Positions 39,152 through 47,698 of a DNA stretch of 64,000 nucleotides are shown one piece after another (the first letter of the stretch is position 1; every line of letters starts with the position of its first letter). Origin of the DNA: Bartonella krasnovii (GTDB lineage Bacteria; Pseudomonadota; Alphaproteobacteria; Rhizobiales; Rhizobiaceae). The stretch lies in NCBI RefSeq assembly GCF_003606345.3, contig NZ_CP031844.2, forward strand, positions 1,302,001 to 1,366,000, given 5' to 3'. The notes below the pieces were generated by a model. That model ran no database searches and was not told the DNA's origin. It saw only the letters and a list, made by a program, of their open reading frames with translations. The translations under genes and the position numbers were made by a program.

Positions 39152-39427
39152 ATGACCAATTTAATAAAAACACAAATAAAATATGTTATTGGGCCAGATG
39201 GAAGTCCACTTACAATTGCCGACCTACCGCCACAAACAACACGGCGCTGGGTGATTCGTCGCAAAGCTGAAGTTGTTGCGGCTGTCAGAGGTGGATTGTT
39301 AAGCCTTGACGAAGCGTGTCAACGTTATACTTTAACTGTGGAGGAATTTCTTTCATGGCAAAGTTTGATCGATGAACACGGCTTAGCGGGGTTACGAACG
39401 ACCAGAATTCAACACTACAGGCATTAA
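39152..39427 (+). CDS. sciP: SciP-like DUF1153 helix-turn-helix regulator of CtrA
   Basis: 91 aa, the normal size. DUF1153 pattern: YVIGPDGSPLTIADLPPQTT (about residues 11-30), RRWVIRRKAEVVAAVRGGLL (31-50) and SLDEACQRYTLTVEEFLSWQ (51-70). In Caulobacter SciP binds the CtrA-DNA complex or DNA next to CtrA and blocks transcription activation. AGAGGATACGA precedes the ATG. A strong terminator follows. Its position 1.1 kb upstream of ctrA, in the same block as chpT, fits a cell-cycle cluster. Confidence 0.92.
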   Translation: MTNLIKTQIKYVIGPDGSPLTIADLPPQTTRRWVIRRKAEVVAAVRGGLLSLDEACQRYTLTVEEFLSWQSLIDEHGLAGLRTTRIQHYRH

Positions 39428-39467
39428 GTTGCCGTTGACCATGATTTGATAACATAAAGCACTTTAT

Positions 39468-39504
39468 AAAAACAGCCAAGCTTTTATTAAGTTTGGCTGT
39501 TTTT
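39468..39504 (+). terminator. Intrinsic terminator after sciP
   Basis: AAAAACAGCCAA (39468-39479) pairs perfectly with TTGGCTGTTTTT (39493-39504), and the stem extends inward by four more pairs (one G-U) to a 5-nt loop. T-runs on both strands mean it can also end the fliJ-like gene transcribed toward it. Confidence 0.85.
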
Positions 39505-39575
39505 ATATTATTTTAATAAGATAAGTCTGAAAAAAATAACTCATTCAATAATTGTTTTAATCACCCATTATTAAA

Positions 39576-39962
39576 TTAGCCAACCATTAAATTAGATTGA
39601 ATCGAAATATCTTCATCATCCGTAGCAGTCTTTTTTTCTCGTGCTTCCAAAAGCTGTGCATGTTGTAGCTCTGTATGCGCTTCATGAAGAGCAATTTCAG
39701 CATTTGTTTTTTGAAGCTGTAAATCACGAATAGAATTGAGCAAATTATCACGTCTTTGCCGAGCAGCACGCGCAAGAGCAGAATAAGCAAAGTGGTGAAC
39801 ATCATTGTTTCCAGATTTACGTTCTTCATGAGAAATTTGTGTTTCCAGTTCTAACACCATTCGTTCAAATTCTGCGATCATCATCTCAAGCTGTGCAATT
39901 TCACGGCGCTTTCCACGCACTTGAAACATTCTCAATCGCACCATATTTTCTCGTGGCTTCAT
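39576..39962 (-). CDS. FliJ-like coiled-coil protein
   Basis: 128 aa from the ATG at 39962 with AAGGAG eight bases upstream; the frame reaches 40001 but the extra residues lack a ribosome site. Almost the whole protein is a charged helix with heptads (FQVRGKRREIAQLEMMIAEF, ERMVLELETQISHEE, RRDNLLNSIRDLQLQKTNAE), as in FliJ, the soluble chaperone/gate-coupling stalk of the flagellar export ATPase. In alphaproteobacteria fliJ lies next to ctrA. No other flagellar gene is seen in the window, so this may be a relic or may serve another secretion role. A non-flagellar coiled-coil protein remains possible. Confidence 0.65.
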   Translation of the reverse strand: MKPRENMVRLRMFQVRGKRREIAQLEMMIAEFERMVLELETQISHEERKSGNNDVHHFAYSALARAARQRRDNLLNSIRDLQLQKTNAEIALHEAHTELQHAQLLEAREKKTATDDEDISIQSNLMVG

Positions 39963-40001
39963 ACTCACTACTCCTTGATTGTGCCAACTCAAAACGCGCA
40001 T

Positions 40002-40512
40002 TCATACTCAATTCATATCGTTTTAGTTATAATCTAGCCGAAAAAAACAGTCTATTAATGAGACTATAACTCCGCTCTTCCTTAAAGCATCTGTAAACAC
40101 AACCTTCTTTAAAGAGCCATAACTATTTCTTTATTTTCCCTTCCACTATAAAATGAAGAGGTTTAAAGCTCCGTAAATAAACACTAAAATTGTAAAAAAG
40201 TAATTTATAAGGCTTTTTTTTAGATTAAAGTTTATAGAAGGAAACCTCCATCTCTTATTATGTTAAAAAATACGCGATTTTTTAAAAATAATTTTATAGC
40301 CTCTTTCAAAAATAACAATATTTTGTTAACCACTATCATGGATAGTGGGGAATTTGGTAGTGATTGTTACGCGTACTACTGAGATATTTATAAACGCTTA
40401 TAACTAAGTGTTTGATTTCATGAATTACTTTTATCAACGGTGGTTTTACCAACTGTTGATGAAATAGAAATGCTCTTTATGATTCGTAAAAGAGCAAAGT
40501 GAGGGATCTAAA
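40002..40512. other. ctrA upstream region
   Basis: About 510 bp between divergent fliJ-like and ctrA. It has no gene but holds the stacked inverted repeats described at 40326-40413. Confidence 0.5.
40326..40413. promoter_or_regulatory. CtrA half-site and stacked inverted repeats upstream of ctrA
   Basis: TTAACCA (40326-40332) matches most of the CtrA half-site used in rhizobia and Brucella (TTAACCAT). It runs into CCACTATC-ATG-GATAGTGG (40330-40348), a perfect inverted repeat with 8-bp arms and a 3-bp centre. AAACGCTTA and TAAGTGTTT (40392-40413) form a second inverted repeat, 8 of 9 matched. These lie 100-190 bp before the ATG, where ctrA is usually autoregulated; the factor for the 8-bp palindrome is unknown. 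Confidence 0.45.
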
Positions 40513-41214
40513 ATGCGCGTATTATTAATTGAAGATGATAGAGCGGTTACTCAAAGCATTGAGTTGATGTTAAAGTCAGCTAATTTTAATGTTTATATCA
40601 CTGATCTTGGTGAAGAAGGTATCGATTTAGGAAAACTCTATGACTATGATATCATTTTGCTTGATCTGAATTTGCCCGATATGTCAGGGTATGATGTCTT
40701 GCGAACTCTGAGGTTGGCAAAAATAAAAACGCCTGTCCTTATCCTTTCCGGTATGAATGCCATTGAAGATAAAGTTCGTGGTTTTGGCTCTGGAGCAGAC
40801 GATTATATGACAAAACCTTTCCATAAGGATGAGCTTATTGCGCGTATTCATGCAGTTGTTCGTCGTTCTAAAGGACATGCACAATCAGTTATTGTTACTG
40901 GTGATCTTACTGTTAACCTTGACGCAAAAACCGTCGAAGTTGCAGGACGCCCTGTTCACTTAACAGGTAAAGAGTACCAAATGCTAGAGCTTCTCTCTTT
41001 ACGCAAAGGCACAACACTTACCAAGGAAATGTTTCTCAATCATCTCTATGGTGGAATGGATGAGCCAGAGCTGAAAATTATCGATGTTTTTATCTGTAAA
41101 CTACGGAAAAAATTGGAAGCAGTCTCTTCTAATGCAAATTACATTGATACCGTTTGGGGACGCGGTTATGTATTGCGTGATCCAATTGAAGAGAACGTAC
41201 GAAAAACCGCTTAA
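40513..41214 (+). CDS. ctrA: Cell-cycle response regulator CtrA
   Basis: 233 aa, OmpR class. The receiver domain starts [20 protein letters not shown]; the phosphoacceptor is D51 in [18 protein letters not shown], the conserved Thr/Ser lies in VLILSGMN and the Lys in DDYMTKPF. The winged helix (residues about 125-225) has [20 protein letters not shown] and [16 protein letters not shown] with a closing [15 protein letters not shown], nearly identical to known CtrA. It controls cell division, DNA methylation and envelope genes, activated by CckA-ChpT. GTGAGGGATCTAAA is the ribosome site. A terminator follows; chpT is convergent 225 bp away. Confidence 0.97.
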   Translation: MRVLLIEDDRAVTQSIELMLKSANFNVYITDLGEEGIDLGKLYDYDIILLDLNLPDMSGYDVLRTLRLAKIKTPVLILSGMNAIEDKVRGFGSGADDYMTKPFHKDELIARIHAVVRRSKGHAQSVIVTGDLTVNLDAKTVEVAGRPVHLTGKEYQMLELLSLRKGTTLTKEMFLNHLYGGMDEPELKIIDVFICKLRKKLEAVSSNANYIDTVWGRGYVLRDPIEENVRKTA

Positions 41215-41234
41215 GCAGTGAAGATATACATTGT

Positions 41235-41266
41235 AAAATCTCGGGATATAGCGGGCCGAGATTTTT
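41235..41266 (+). terminator. Intrinsic terminator after ctrA
   Basis: AAAATCTCGG (41235-41244) and CCGAGATTTT (41256-41265) pair perfectly around an 11-nt loop and are followed by T, 21 bp after the ctrA stop. Confidence 0.8.
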
Positions 41267-41439
41267 CCCAAGATTTTTCTCTGTCACAAATAAAAAACTC
41301 GCACATAAAAAAATCTCATATAGAAAGCGCTTAAAGCTTAAGAAGTAACCACACTCTATTCACAAAATATAATTTTATCGCTCGTAAATTTGATCGAAGC
41401 TTCTTTTCCCCAACACGGCTTAAGCGCTTCTCTCTTAAT

Positions 41440-42078
41440 TCAAAGCTTTTTCATACTTTCTAAAACAATGCAATGATCCCTTTCATCAATATTTATTTTC
41501 ATCTCTGTCATTTCAGCAAGTAGCATTGTGTAATAAAGTTGGATGACATGCGCATCAATAAGCTCTTCTTTAATTTCTCCATGATATAACGCGAGAAAAT
41601 GTGGAGGTATACGGAGATTCTCACCCAAAATCTCAAATCGAAAAGAACGTTTATTTTCCTCTTGCACAATCACAAAAACAATTTCACCACCACGAGAAGC
41701 TGTTGCATTTGCAATCAATAACAAATTAAGCAAAAGTTTAACTTCATTTTTTTGCAATAAAAGAGAGGGAGCCTGCCATTTTAAAGTTGCTTTTTCTTGC
41801 CGCATATATTGTTGAGCAACTTTCTCTGCATCACGTGTATCTATTTGTCCTCCACTTACACCAGCAAAACCAAAAGCCAATCGCGCAAATTGTAGACGTG
41901 TAGAAGCACTCGCAACGGATAAACGCACCAATTGCAAAGCCTCTTCTTCAGCGTCTCCTTCGTCATAAAGCTCCATTGCATTTTGAATAGCCCCCACAGG
42001 TGAAATTAAATCATGGCAAATACGACTACAAAGCAAAGCAGCAAGATCCATAGGCTTTAAAGAAATAGCGAACGTCAT
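41440..42078 (-). CDS. chpT: Histidine phosphotransferase ChpT
   Basis: 212 aa, DUF2328-type. The phospho-accepting His is H22 in LLCSRICHDLISPVGAIQNA, the dimerisation helix runs through EEALQLVRLSVASASTRLQF and ARLAFGFAG, and the C-terminal half keeps a degenerate GHKL-like fold (KLLLNLLLIANATASRGGEI) that in known ChpT does not bind ATP. It relays phosphate from CckA to CtrA and CpdR. The start at 42078 has GGAG about 11 bases ahead; M10 (MDLAALL) is an alternative. Adjacent to ctrA and to the eipA-like gene, which is divergent. Confidence 0.92.
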   Translation of the reverse strand: MTFAISLKPMDLAALLCSRICHDLISPVGAIQNAMELYDEGDAEEEALQLVRLSVASASTRLQFARLAFGFAGVSGGQIDTRDAEKVAQQYMRQEKATLKWQAPSLLLQKNEVKLLLNLLLIANATASRGGEIVFVIVQEENKRSFRFEILGENLRIPPHFLALYHGEIKEELIDAHVIQLYYTMLLAEMTEMKINIDERDHCIVLESMKKL

Positions 42079-42291
42079 AACGATTGAAAACTCCTAAATT
42101 CAAAAAACAAACTTTAATTTAAAGAAAAACTCTTAACATCTGATGCATAAGAGAAAACATTAGCAATCATGCTAAAAAATTCAGAAATAAATTCAAGAAT
42201 TTAAATAACTTTACATCTTATTTTTTATTTGAATAGAATGAAAATTCTAATATTATCTTTTTGTTTGTCACTAATAAAAGGAGAAAACTCT

Positions 42292-42888
42292 ATGGCTCTC
42301 TCTCTGCTAAAATGCTGGTACAAAAATATTATATCTTTAATCTTCCTTTTATTCGTCACCATAAACACTACATATGCTCAACTAAAACCAATAGAGCAAA
42401 ACGAGCCTCATTATTCACTTCAAGAAATCATTGATTCTGGTCATATTTTTTTTGGAAAAACAACCAGTGGTCTAGCGGTCGCAATTCAAAATATTTTTTC
42501 ACAATACGGTTATCCCAATGCCTATATTTTAGGAGAAGAAGCTTCTGGTGCCTTTTTTGCTGGCTTAACCTATGGCGAAGGAAAAGTTTTTACCAAAAAT
42601 TATGGTCAGCATAAAGTTTTTTGGCAAGGTCCCTCAGTAGGCTGGGATTTTGGTGGCCAAGGTTCTCGTCTCATGATCTTGGTTTACAATCTTAAGAGCA
42701 TAAATAATTTATGGGGACGCTATGGTGGTATTTCAGGTTCGGCCTATTTAATTGCAGGTGTTGGTTTTCATGTTCTCAAATACCATGATACCTTATTAAT
42801 CCCTATACGGACAGGGATTGGTGCACGCCTTGGTATCAACATAGGATATTTAAAATTAACACCTAGACCGACGTGGAATCCATTTTAA
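42292..42888 (+). CDS. EipA-like DUF1134 periplasmic envelope protein
   Basis: 198 aa from the ATG at 42292 with AAAAGGAGAAAAC directly upstream; the frame reaches 42229 but without a ribosome site. Signal peptide at residues about 10-30 (IISLIFLLFVTINTTYAQ). The mature part follows DUF1134: YSLQEIIDSGHIFFGKTTSG, AIQNIFSQYGYPNAYILGEE, ASGAFFAGLTYGEG, VFWQGPSVGWDFGGQGSRLM and GRYGGISGSAYLIAGVGFHV. In Brucella the DUF1134 protein EipA supports envelope stress resistance and is a CtrA-regulated gene. Here it lies in the same block as ctrA and chpT, so similar control is plausible, although no full CtrA box was seen in the 213 bp upstream. Confidence 0.88.
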   Translation: MALSLLKCWYKNIISLIFLLFVTINTTYAQLKPIEQNEPHYSLQEIIDSGHIFFGKTTSGLAVAIQNIFSQYGYPNAYILGEEASGAFFAGLTYGEGKVFTKNYGQHKVFWQGPSVGWDFGGQGSRLMILVYNLKSINNLWGRYGGISGSAYLIAGVGFHVLKYHDTLLIPIRTGIGARLGINIGYLKLTPRPTWNPF

Positions 42889-42915
42889 ATGTATTCTTAT
42901 TTGAAAAGGGGTATT

Positions 42916-43296
42916 ATGCTTATTCAATCGTTTCTTTTTTTTATTCTTGGGGTTGCCTCCACTTCTTGGTTACTGGTGCTTTTATCTCCTCTCATTTGGC
43001 GTAAAGCCGTTCATTTTGCGCATAAAGGTATTTGTGCACAAATTCCATTATCACTCACAGAAATACAAGCAAACCAAGATTTTATCCGCGCACAACATGC
43101 TGTAGAATTAGCAAAAAATCAACAAAAGTACGAATCTTTGCAAAAAAAATACGCCCAACAAAAAATACACCTGAGCCAAGTAACAGAACAACTTTATCAG
43201 CTATACCTCCCCGCACAAAATACTTCTCCTAAAGAATCGATTGCCATCAAACAAAATATTGTCAAAACAAACAGCTTCAAAGGAAATCAAAAATGA
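42916..43296 (+). CDS. Hypothetical membrane-anchored coiled-coil protein
   Basis: 126 aa from the ATG at 42916, preceded by AAAAGGGG; the frame can be extended to 42889 but without a ribosome site. One N-terminal membrane helix (IQSFLFFILGVASTSWLLVL) is followed by ALISPLIWRKAVHFA-like polar residues and a charged helix (HAVELAKNQQKYESLQKKYA, QQKIHLSQVTEQL). Family not recognised. Its stop overlaps the next ATG by four bases (ATGA), so the two are translationally coupled and form one operon, possibly with the eipA-like gene 27 bp upstream. Confidence 0.65.
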   Translation: MLIQSFLFFILGVASTSWLLVLLSPLIWRKAVHFAHKGICAQIPLSLTEIQANQDFIRAQHAVELAKNQQKYESLQKKYAQQKIHLSQVTEQLYQLYLPAQNTSPKESIAIKQNIVKTNSFKGNQK

Positions 43297-43562
43297 TGCG
43301 TGAAAAAATCGCATACTATCAGCAACGTTTACAAAAAATCCAAATGCATGAGCTTGATACGACTGCTAACCACCCACTACTGGAAGAACTCCGTGAAGAA
43401 ACTAAAGACCTTGCAGCAACATTAGCAGCCCAAATAGCACTACAGGAGGGACATACATCACCCATCAACACATTAATTCAAAAATCCAAAAGCAAAAATG
43501 ACTTAGCATCACGTATTCGCAAAAAAATAACTTGTCTCTCTTCTAAAAGCCCCGTTAAATAA
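43293..43562 (+). CDS. Hypothetical small helical protein coupled to previous gene
   Basis: 89 aa, all helical and charged (EKIAYYQQRLQKIQMHELD, LLEELREETKDLAATLAAQI), soluble, no membrane segment. Start ATG overlaps the preceding stop; two ATGs in a row (43293 and 43296) leave the exact start open. AAAGGAAATCA is the ribosome site. Together with the preceding gene it would make an anchored and a soluble coiled-coil pair, perhaps a scaffold; there is no motif to say more. Confidence 0.62.
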   Translation: MMREKIAYYQQRLQKIQMHELDTTANHPLLEELREETKDLAATLAAQIALQEGHTSPINTLIQKSKSKNDLASRIRKKITCLSSKSPVK

Positions 43563-43886
43563 GTTATCTCTAAAAAACACCTTCAATGAGGAAAAAAATC
43601 AATAAAGGTTCATTGTAGCTCTCATAATTCACATGCCTTTTACTAAACGTGACTTTCTCGCTAAACTAAAGAAAAAACTTCTTACCCTACACCGATTTGA
43701 AAAAATCTATCTTCTTATCTAACGATTCTGCTTGCCTGTTATATCAGAGCATCCTAAAGGACAGCATTTCATGAATCCTAAAGGCAAATAACATTTAAAA
43801 ATACGCATCATATATTCTAGCAAAAAATACCTTCTAAGATGGTCCCATAAAGCTTTTACGCAAATTTTAAAGATAAAAGCACACTT
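43563..43886. other. Spacer, nothing recognised
   Basis: About 320 bp between convergent genes, AT-rich, without hairpins of note. Confidence 0.45.
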
Positions 43887-45005
43887 TCAAGAGTGATAAA
43901 AATTTCTTATTTTTTGGATAATCATATCCTGATCCGTTTGTGCCAAGTAAGGATGCATTGGTAAACTTAACACACATTCTCCTAAAGATTCTGAAACAGA
44001 AAGGGAATCTTTTACATAAGGAAAGCGTTTATAAGCTGGCTGTTGATGTAACGGAGTTTTATAATAAATCATTGTAGGGATGGAGTTTTTTTGTAAAAAA
44101 TCTTTTAATTTATCACGCTCTTTTACCTTAATTGTATATTGTGCATAAGCAGAACGAATATTTTCTCCCACTTTTGGAACTGTAACAATATCTCTTAAAC
44201 CATTGGAATAGCGTTGAGCAATTTCTCCACGCTTTTCCATTTCATCTTCAAAAATCACAAACTTTTCGAGTAAAATTGCGGCCTGAATACTATCAAGACG
44301 TGAATTCATACCAATCCGTACATTATCATATTGTGTTTCACCTTTCCCATGAAACAAAATAGAACGTAAAAGTCCTGCCAAATCATCATCATTAGTGATC
44401 ATAGCACCTCCATCGCCATAACACCCTAATGGTTTTGCAGGATAAAAACTTGTGGCAGCCACCTCACCAAAAGCACCACACATCGTATTACCGCTTCTTC
44501 CCCCCATAGATTGAGCAGCATCTTCAATAACAAAAAGATTTTCCTTTGCAGCCATTTGAGCAATTTGCACATAGTCAGCAGGAAGCCCAAATAAATCAAC
44601 AGCAATAATAGCCTTTGGCTTTAACCTTCCCTCTTTTTTAACCATTTCAATAGCGTGAGATAGTTTTTCAACATCAATATTAAACGTATCGGGTAAAACA
44701 TCCACAAAAACAGGCTCAGCTCCCACCAAAGCAACGACTTCAGCTGTTGCCGAAAACGTAAAGCTAGGACAAAATACAGCATCTCCTGGACCAATATTTT
44801 TAGCCATAAGAGGCATCTTCAAAGCATCTGTTCCATTAGCACATGCAATAACATGTTTAACGCCAAGATACTCAGCCAATTTTTCTTCAAATTCTGTTAC
44901 TTTTGGCCCCAAAATATACTGACCACTCGCGACCACATGCGCAATTGCAGAATTAATTTTATCTTCAATACGCGCCCGCTGCGCCCCAAGGTCGATGAAT
45001 TGCAT
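43887..45005 (-). CDS. DegT/DnrJ/EryC1/StrS-type PLP sugar aminotransferase
   Basis: 372 aa from the ATG at 45005, where GGAG lies five bases upstream; a frame to 45026 is less likely. The start MQFIDLGAQRARI is typical. PLP residues: Thr/Ser in ANGTDALKMPLM (about 57-68), Asp in LFVIEDAAQSMGG (about 157-169) and the Schiff-base Lys K191 in TSFYPAKPLGCYGDGGAM. It should aminate a nucleotide-linked keto-sugar. Very close to WbpE/WlbC-type 3-amino-glucuronate aminotransferases in feel. It follows an oxidoreductase by 49 bp on the same strand, and the two make a WbpB/WbpE-like pair for surface polysaccharide amino sugars. No acyltransferase (WbpD type) lies beside them. Confidence 0.9.
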   Translation of the reverse strand: MQFIDLGAQRARIEDKINSAIAHVVASGQYILGPKVTEFEEKLAEYLGVKHVIACANGTDALKMPLMAKNIGPGDAVFCPSFTFSATAEVVALVGAEPVFVDVLPDTFNIDVEKLSHAIEMVKKEGRLKPKAIIAVDLFGLPADYVQIAQMAAKENLFVIEDAAQSMGGRSGNTMCGAFGEVAATSFYPAKPLGCYGDGGAMITNDDDLAGLLRSILFHGKGETQYDNVRIGMNSRLDSIQAAILLEKFVIFEDEMEKRGEIAQRYSNGLRDIVTVPKVGENIRSAYAQYTIKVKERDKLKDFLQKNSIPTMIYYKTPLHQQPAYKRFPYVKDSLSVSESLGECVLSLPMHPYLAQTDQDMIIQKIRNFYHS

Positions 45006-45054
45006 ATTAACTCCATTGATCATCATAAGAATACAAAAGCACTACTTATCTCTT

Positions 45055-46011
45055 TTATTTATTATAATTGACACCAGCAGCTGTTAAAATCCGTAAAACG
45101 GCAATAGCATCACTACCATTTGTACGAGGCAATTGACGCGTTTGAATACAATAAAGAAAATGCCGTAATTCACAAGTAAGTGGCAAATCTTCACAAACAT
45201 CAATGTAACTCAGCTCATCCATGCTAAAAGCCCACTCTTGATTCTCTTTCCAAACGACAAAATGGTGCATTGCTAATTTACGGTTCCACGGTTCCATATC
45301 ATCAAAAACGAGCATAGCCTTTGTTCCAACAACAGTTAAACGCCTCTCACGATAAGGGCTCAAACGTGAAGCAAAAAGATGGCTACGTACACCATTTGGA
45401 AAAGTCATATGAACATGAGAAAAATCAGAAATCTGATCAACGACAGCAGCCCCCTCACCGCGAATTTCGGAGGGTTCACATCCTGTCAACGCTAAAATCA
45501 TTGAGAGATCATGAGGGGCAAGATCCCATAAAGCATCACTGTGTGTGTGAAATTTTCCAAAGCCTAATCGATGAGAGTAAATATATCGCACCTCCCCCAA
45601 TTCCCCGTTTTTCACCAATTCACACATTTTTTCAAAAGCCGGATGGAAACGTAAAATATGACCCACCATTAAAATCCGTTCGTACTGACGAGCAATTTGA
45701 ACTTGGCATTCAGCATCAGTAATATTCAAAGCTATTGGTTTTTCCACCAAAACATCTTTGTTATTTTTAACAGCACGCAGCACATTTTGTGTATGAAATT
45801 GTGGCGGCAGCGCTAATACAAGCGCATCAATATTTCGATGAGCAAAAAGATCATCTGGTGGAACAACCTCTACACCATACATCGCTGCAAAACTGGCAGC
45901 ACGATCAGCATTAATATCAGAAACTGCCGCTAAAGCCCCAAGAGAATGGAGTGTCCGTATATGGTTTTCACCCCAATGACCGCATCCTAAAACCGCTACA
46001 CGTGGCACCAT
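45055..46011 (-). CDS. Gfo/Idh/MocA-family sugar dehydrogenase
   Basis: 318 aa. NAD-binding Rossmann motif VAVLGCGHWGENH (residues 5-17), then the family EKP motif in KDVLVEKPIALNI (about 88-100), and the catalytic region HRLGFGKFHTHSDALWDLAP with HD in LAPHDLSMI (about 160-172). Such enzymes oxidise a sugar at C3 or similar; together with the aminotransferase downstream (49 bp) it resembles WbpB/WlbA, which oxidises UDP-GlcNAcA before amination. GGTAAGGCATAAAA is the ribosome region. First gene of the two-gene operon. Confidence 0.88.
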   Translation of the reverse strand: MVPRVAVLGCGHWGENHIRTLHSLGALAAVSDINADRAASFAAMYGVEVVPPDDLFAHRNIDALVLALPPQFHTQNVLRAVKNNKDVLVEKPIALNITDAECQVQIARQYERILMVGHILRFHPAFEKMCELVKNGELGEVRYIYSHRLGFGKFHTHSDALWDLAPHDLSMILALTGCEPSEIRGEGAAVVDQISDFSHVHMTFPNGVRSHLFASRLSPYRERRLTVVGTKAMLVFDDMEPWNRKLAMHHFVVWKENQEWAFSMDELSYIDVCEDLPLTCELRHFLYCIQTRQLPRTNGSDAIAVLRILTAAGVNYNK

Positions 46012-46172
46012 TTTTATGCCTTACCTTACCTTATCATATAAAATTATACTTTTACATATCCAGGATAAAATAGAATGACAAGCAAAAAGCTTAAAAACGA
46101 TGCTTGACATCTTACTATTCTACCCCTTATATCCGCAGAAAATGTAATTATTTGCATTTATAATTTTATTTT

Positions 46173-46249
46173 GGCGGAGTAGCTCAGTAGGTTAGAGCAG
46201 AGGAATCATAATCCTTGTGTCGGGGGTTCAAATCCCTCCTCCGCTACCA
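46173..46249 (+). tRNA. tRNA-Met (elongator, CAU)
   Basis: 77 nt with encoded CCA. Acceptor GGCGGAG/CTCCGCT, D-arm AGCTCAGTAGGTTAGAGC, anticodon stem AGGA-ATCATAA-TCCT with CAU, T-arm GGGGG-TTCAAAT-CCCTC. Positions 4-69 and 5-68 are G-C type, unlike the tRNA at 15840, so this one is the Met elongator; initiator features (unpaired first base, three G-C pairs in the anticodon stem) are absent. Phage remnants follow it. Confidence 0.93.
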
Positions 46250-46717
46250 GTGTAGCTTGCCACCAGGTTTTGTACCAATTTATTTTGTTTCACATGATTT
46301 TTAAGGGGTTCTCAAAGGGTCTTCAAAGACCTTTCAAAGGGTGTTTAAAGACCCTTTAATGAATCTTTTTTCTCTTCTCCTATAAATCACAATTTTTGAT
46401 AATCAGTCATAAGTAGGAATCGCATTACAGGAATCGCATTATTTGAAAAGCAGCATGCATAAAATGGTATCTCTTCTTTTAGCATAAACTGCGTGATAGC
46501 TTTTCGGTTTTTTGAGGCATTATTAAAACAAAAGAAGCTTGGAGGAATTCAGTCAACTTGACCGTATTGCGTACCATTGATGCAATTGTGCAATGTTTGC
46601 ACTATTGCCCTTTCTGCAGTTGGTGCAACTCGCACCAATTCCTCTAAATGTTTATCACGATCGATCAAAGGAGCAGGTTGCACCTTTGATTTTCTGCTTC
46701 TAACACGTTTAAGTTTC
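46250..46717. other. Junction between tRNA-Met and prophage remnant
   Basis: AAAGGGTCTT (46314-46323) and AAGACCCTTT (46348-46357) pair perfectly over ten bases with a 24-nt loop. AGGAATCGCATTA occurs twice in tandem (46415-46441). Minus-strand text next to gpD (46551-46715; frame LIDRDKHLEELVRVAPTAER, AIVQTLHNCINGTQYGQVD) looks like the end of a lost small gene with no start. Confidence 0.5.
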
Positions 46718-47698
46718 TCATGCCTCTTTTCCCTTATCTGGTGCCTCTAAGGTTATTTCTGTGGTGTAGCCGCTTTGCTTTTCATAGCGATGGGTCACGG
46801 TTGCAGCATGCCATGGTCCATTGATTTCGCCTCGAAATCCTTGTAGGAAAAGCGGTTGGCCCGCCATGATTTCAGGGCGCCCCTCAAGGCTTAAAGAACC
46901 ACTGCCCATGGCTCGACAAAGCCTATCCGACTCAGAAGCAGCGGCAGCTTGTGCTTCTTGCTCACAAGGATAACACGTCCGCAGACGGCGAATGGGCCCC
47001 GTATACCCTGTGCGATGCGTAATGGCGTGCTGTTGTCCTTTTGCGCGATCAAAATACCGTGCTTCTATCATGCCATACTGGGTACGCGGCTCAAGACTAA
47101 ATTCCCATTGCGCACCCTCCTGTTGATGAATTGTCTGGAGGGGGAGATTGTCCCCGCTTAAAAATAAAAACTTATTGTCTTTGATTAAAAAACGCGCCTG
47201 CATCCGATCAGCAAGACGGGTTAAAAAATCAATCGCCGATTGATCGGTGCGCACCACATAAGGCAAGGTTTGTTTGGTGAATTTTTGGCTCACCTTTGCT
47301 TGATAACCATGACGTTTGGCAAGGGTCTCAACAATCTCAGCAATGGTTTTGTGGTCAAAATGTTCGCTGTTCTGTTCTTTGATCTCCGCACGCATCGAGG
47401 CGCTTTTACCACAAAGGCGCAAAATCTCTCCATCACTGCCCCCACAACTGATCACCGTCTCCACAACAAAACGCCCCATAAAGGCACGGATGCTATCCTG
47501 ATAACCAAAGGTGACATGGAGTGCACTGTTCCTGGAGGGAATCTCTAAATCATTGCCGCTATCATCAAATTCCGCCTCGAATGTATCGGCTTCATTCCCC
47601 GCATTGTCTGTGATGGTTGCCGTTAAAAGACGCTGGTAAAAAACCTCATGAACAAGTTTCTCCCCTACCCTTACCTCAATAAAGGGATGTGTGCGCAT
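46718..47698 (-). CDS. Phage late control protein D-like (contractile tail hub)
   Basis: 326 aa from the ATG at 47698 that overlaps the preceding stop (TAATG); an ATG at 47707 would add three residues. P2 gpD family: HPFIEVRVGEKLVHEVFYQR start, ATITDNAGNEADTFEAEFDD, LPYVVRTDQSAIDFLTRLAD, RMQARFLIKDNKFLFL, and WEFSLEPRTQYGMIEARYFD near the middle, closing with the barrel GEINGPWHAATVTHRYEKQS. These are the hub-like folds shared with VgrG. It forms the tail hub of contractile phage tails. Intact here, but the partner genes for head, baseplate and sheath are absent. Confidence 0.85.
   Translation of the reverse strand: MRTHPFIEVRVGEKLVHEVFYQRLLTATITDNAGNEADTFEAEFDDSGNDLEIPSRNSALHVTFGYQDSIRAFMGRFVVETVISCGGSDGEILRLCGKSASMRAEIKEQNSEHFDHKTIAEIVETLAKRHGYQAKVSQKFTKQTLPYVVRTDQSAIDFLTRLADRMQARFLIKDNKFLFLSGDNLPLQTIHQQEGAQWEFSLEPRTQYGMIEARYFDRAKGQQHAITHRTGYTGPIRRLRTCYPCEQEAQAAAASESDRLCRAMGSGSLSLEGRPEIMAGQPLFLQGFRGEINGPWHAATVTHRYEKQSGYTTEITLEAPDKGKEA

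Noticed and set aside
42079-42291. Full CtrA box between chpT and the eipA-like gene
   Set aside because: TTAA-N10-TTAAC is present, but the known site needs a spacing of seven, so it was not called.
15840-46249. Attachment-site direct repeats from the two tRNA 3' ends
   Set aside because: I looked for a second copy of the T-arm and acceptor sequence near both islands and found none.
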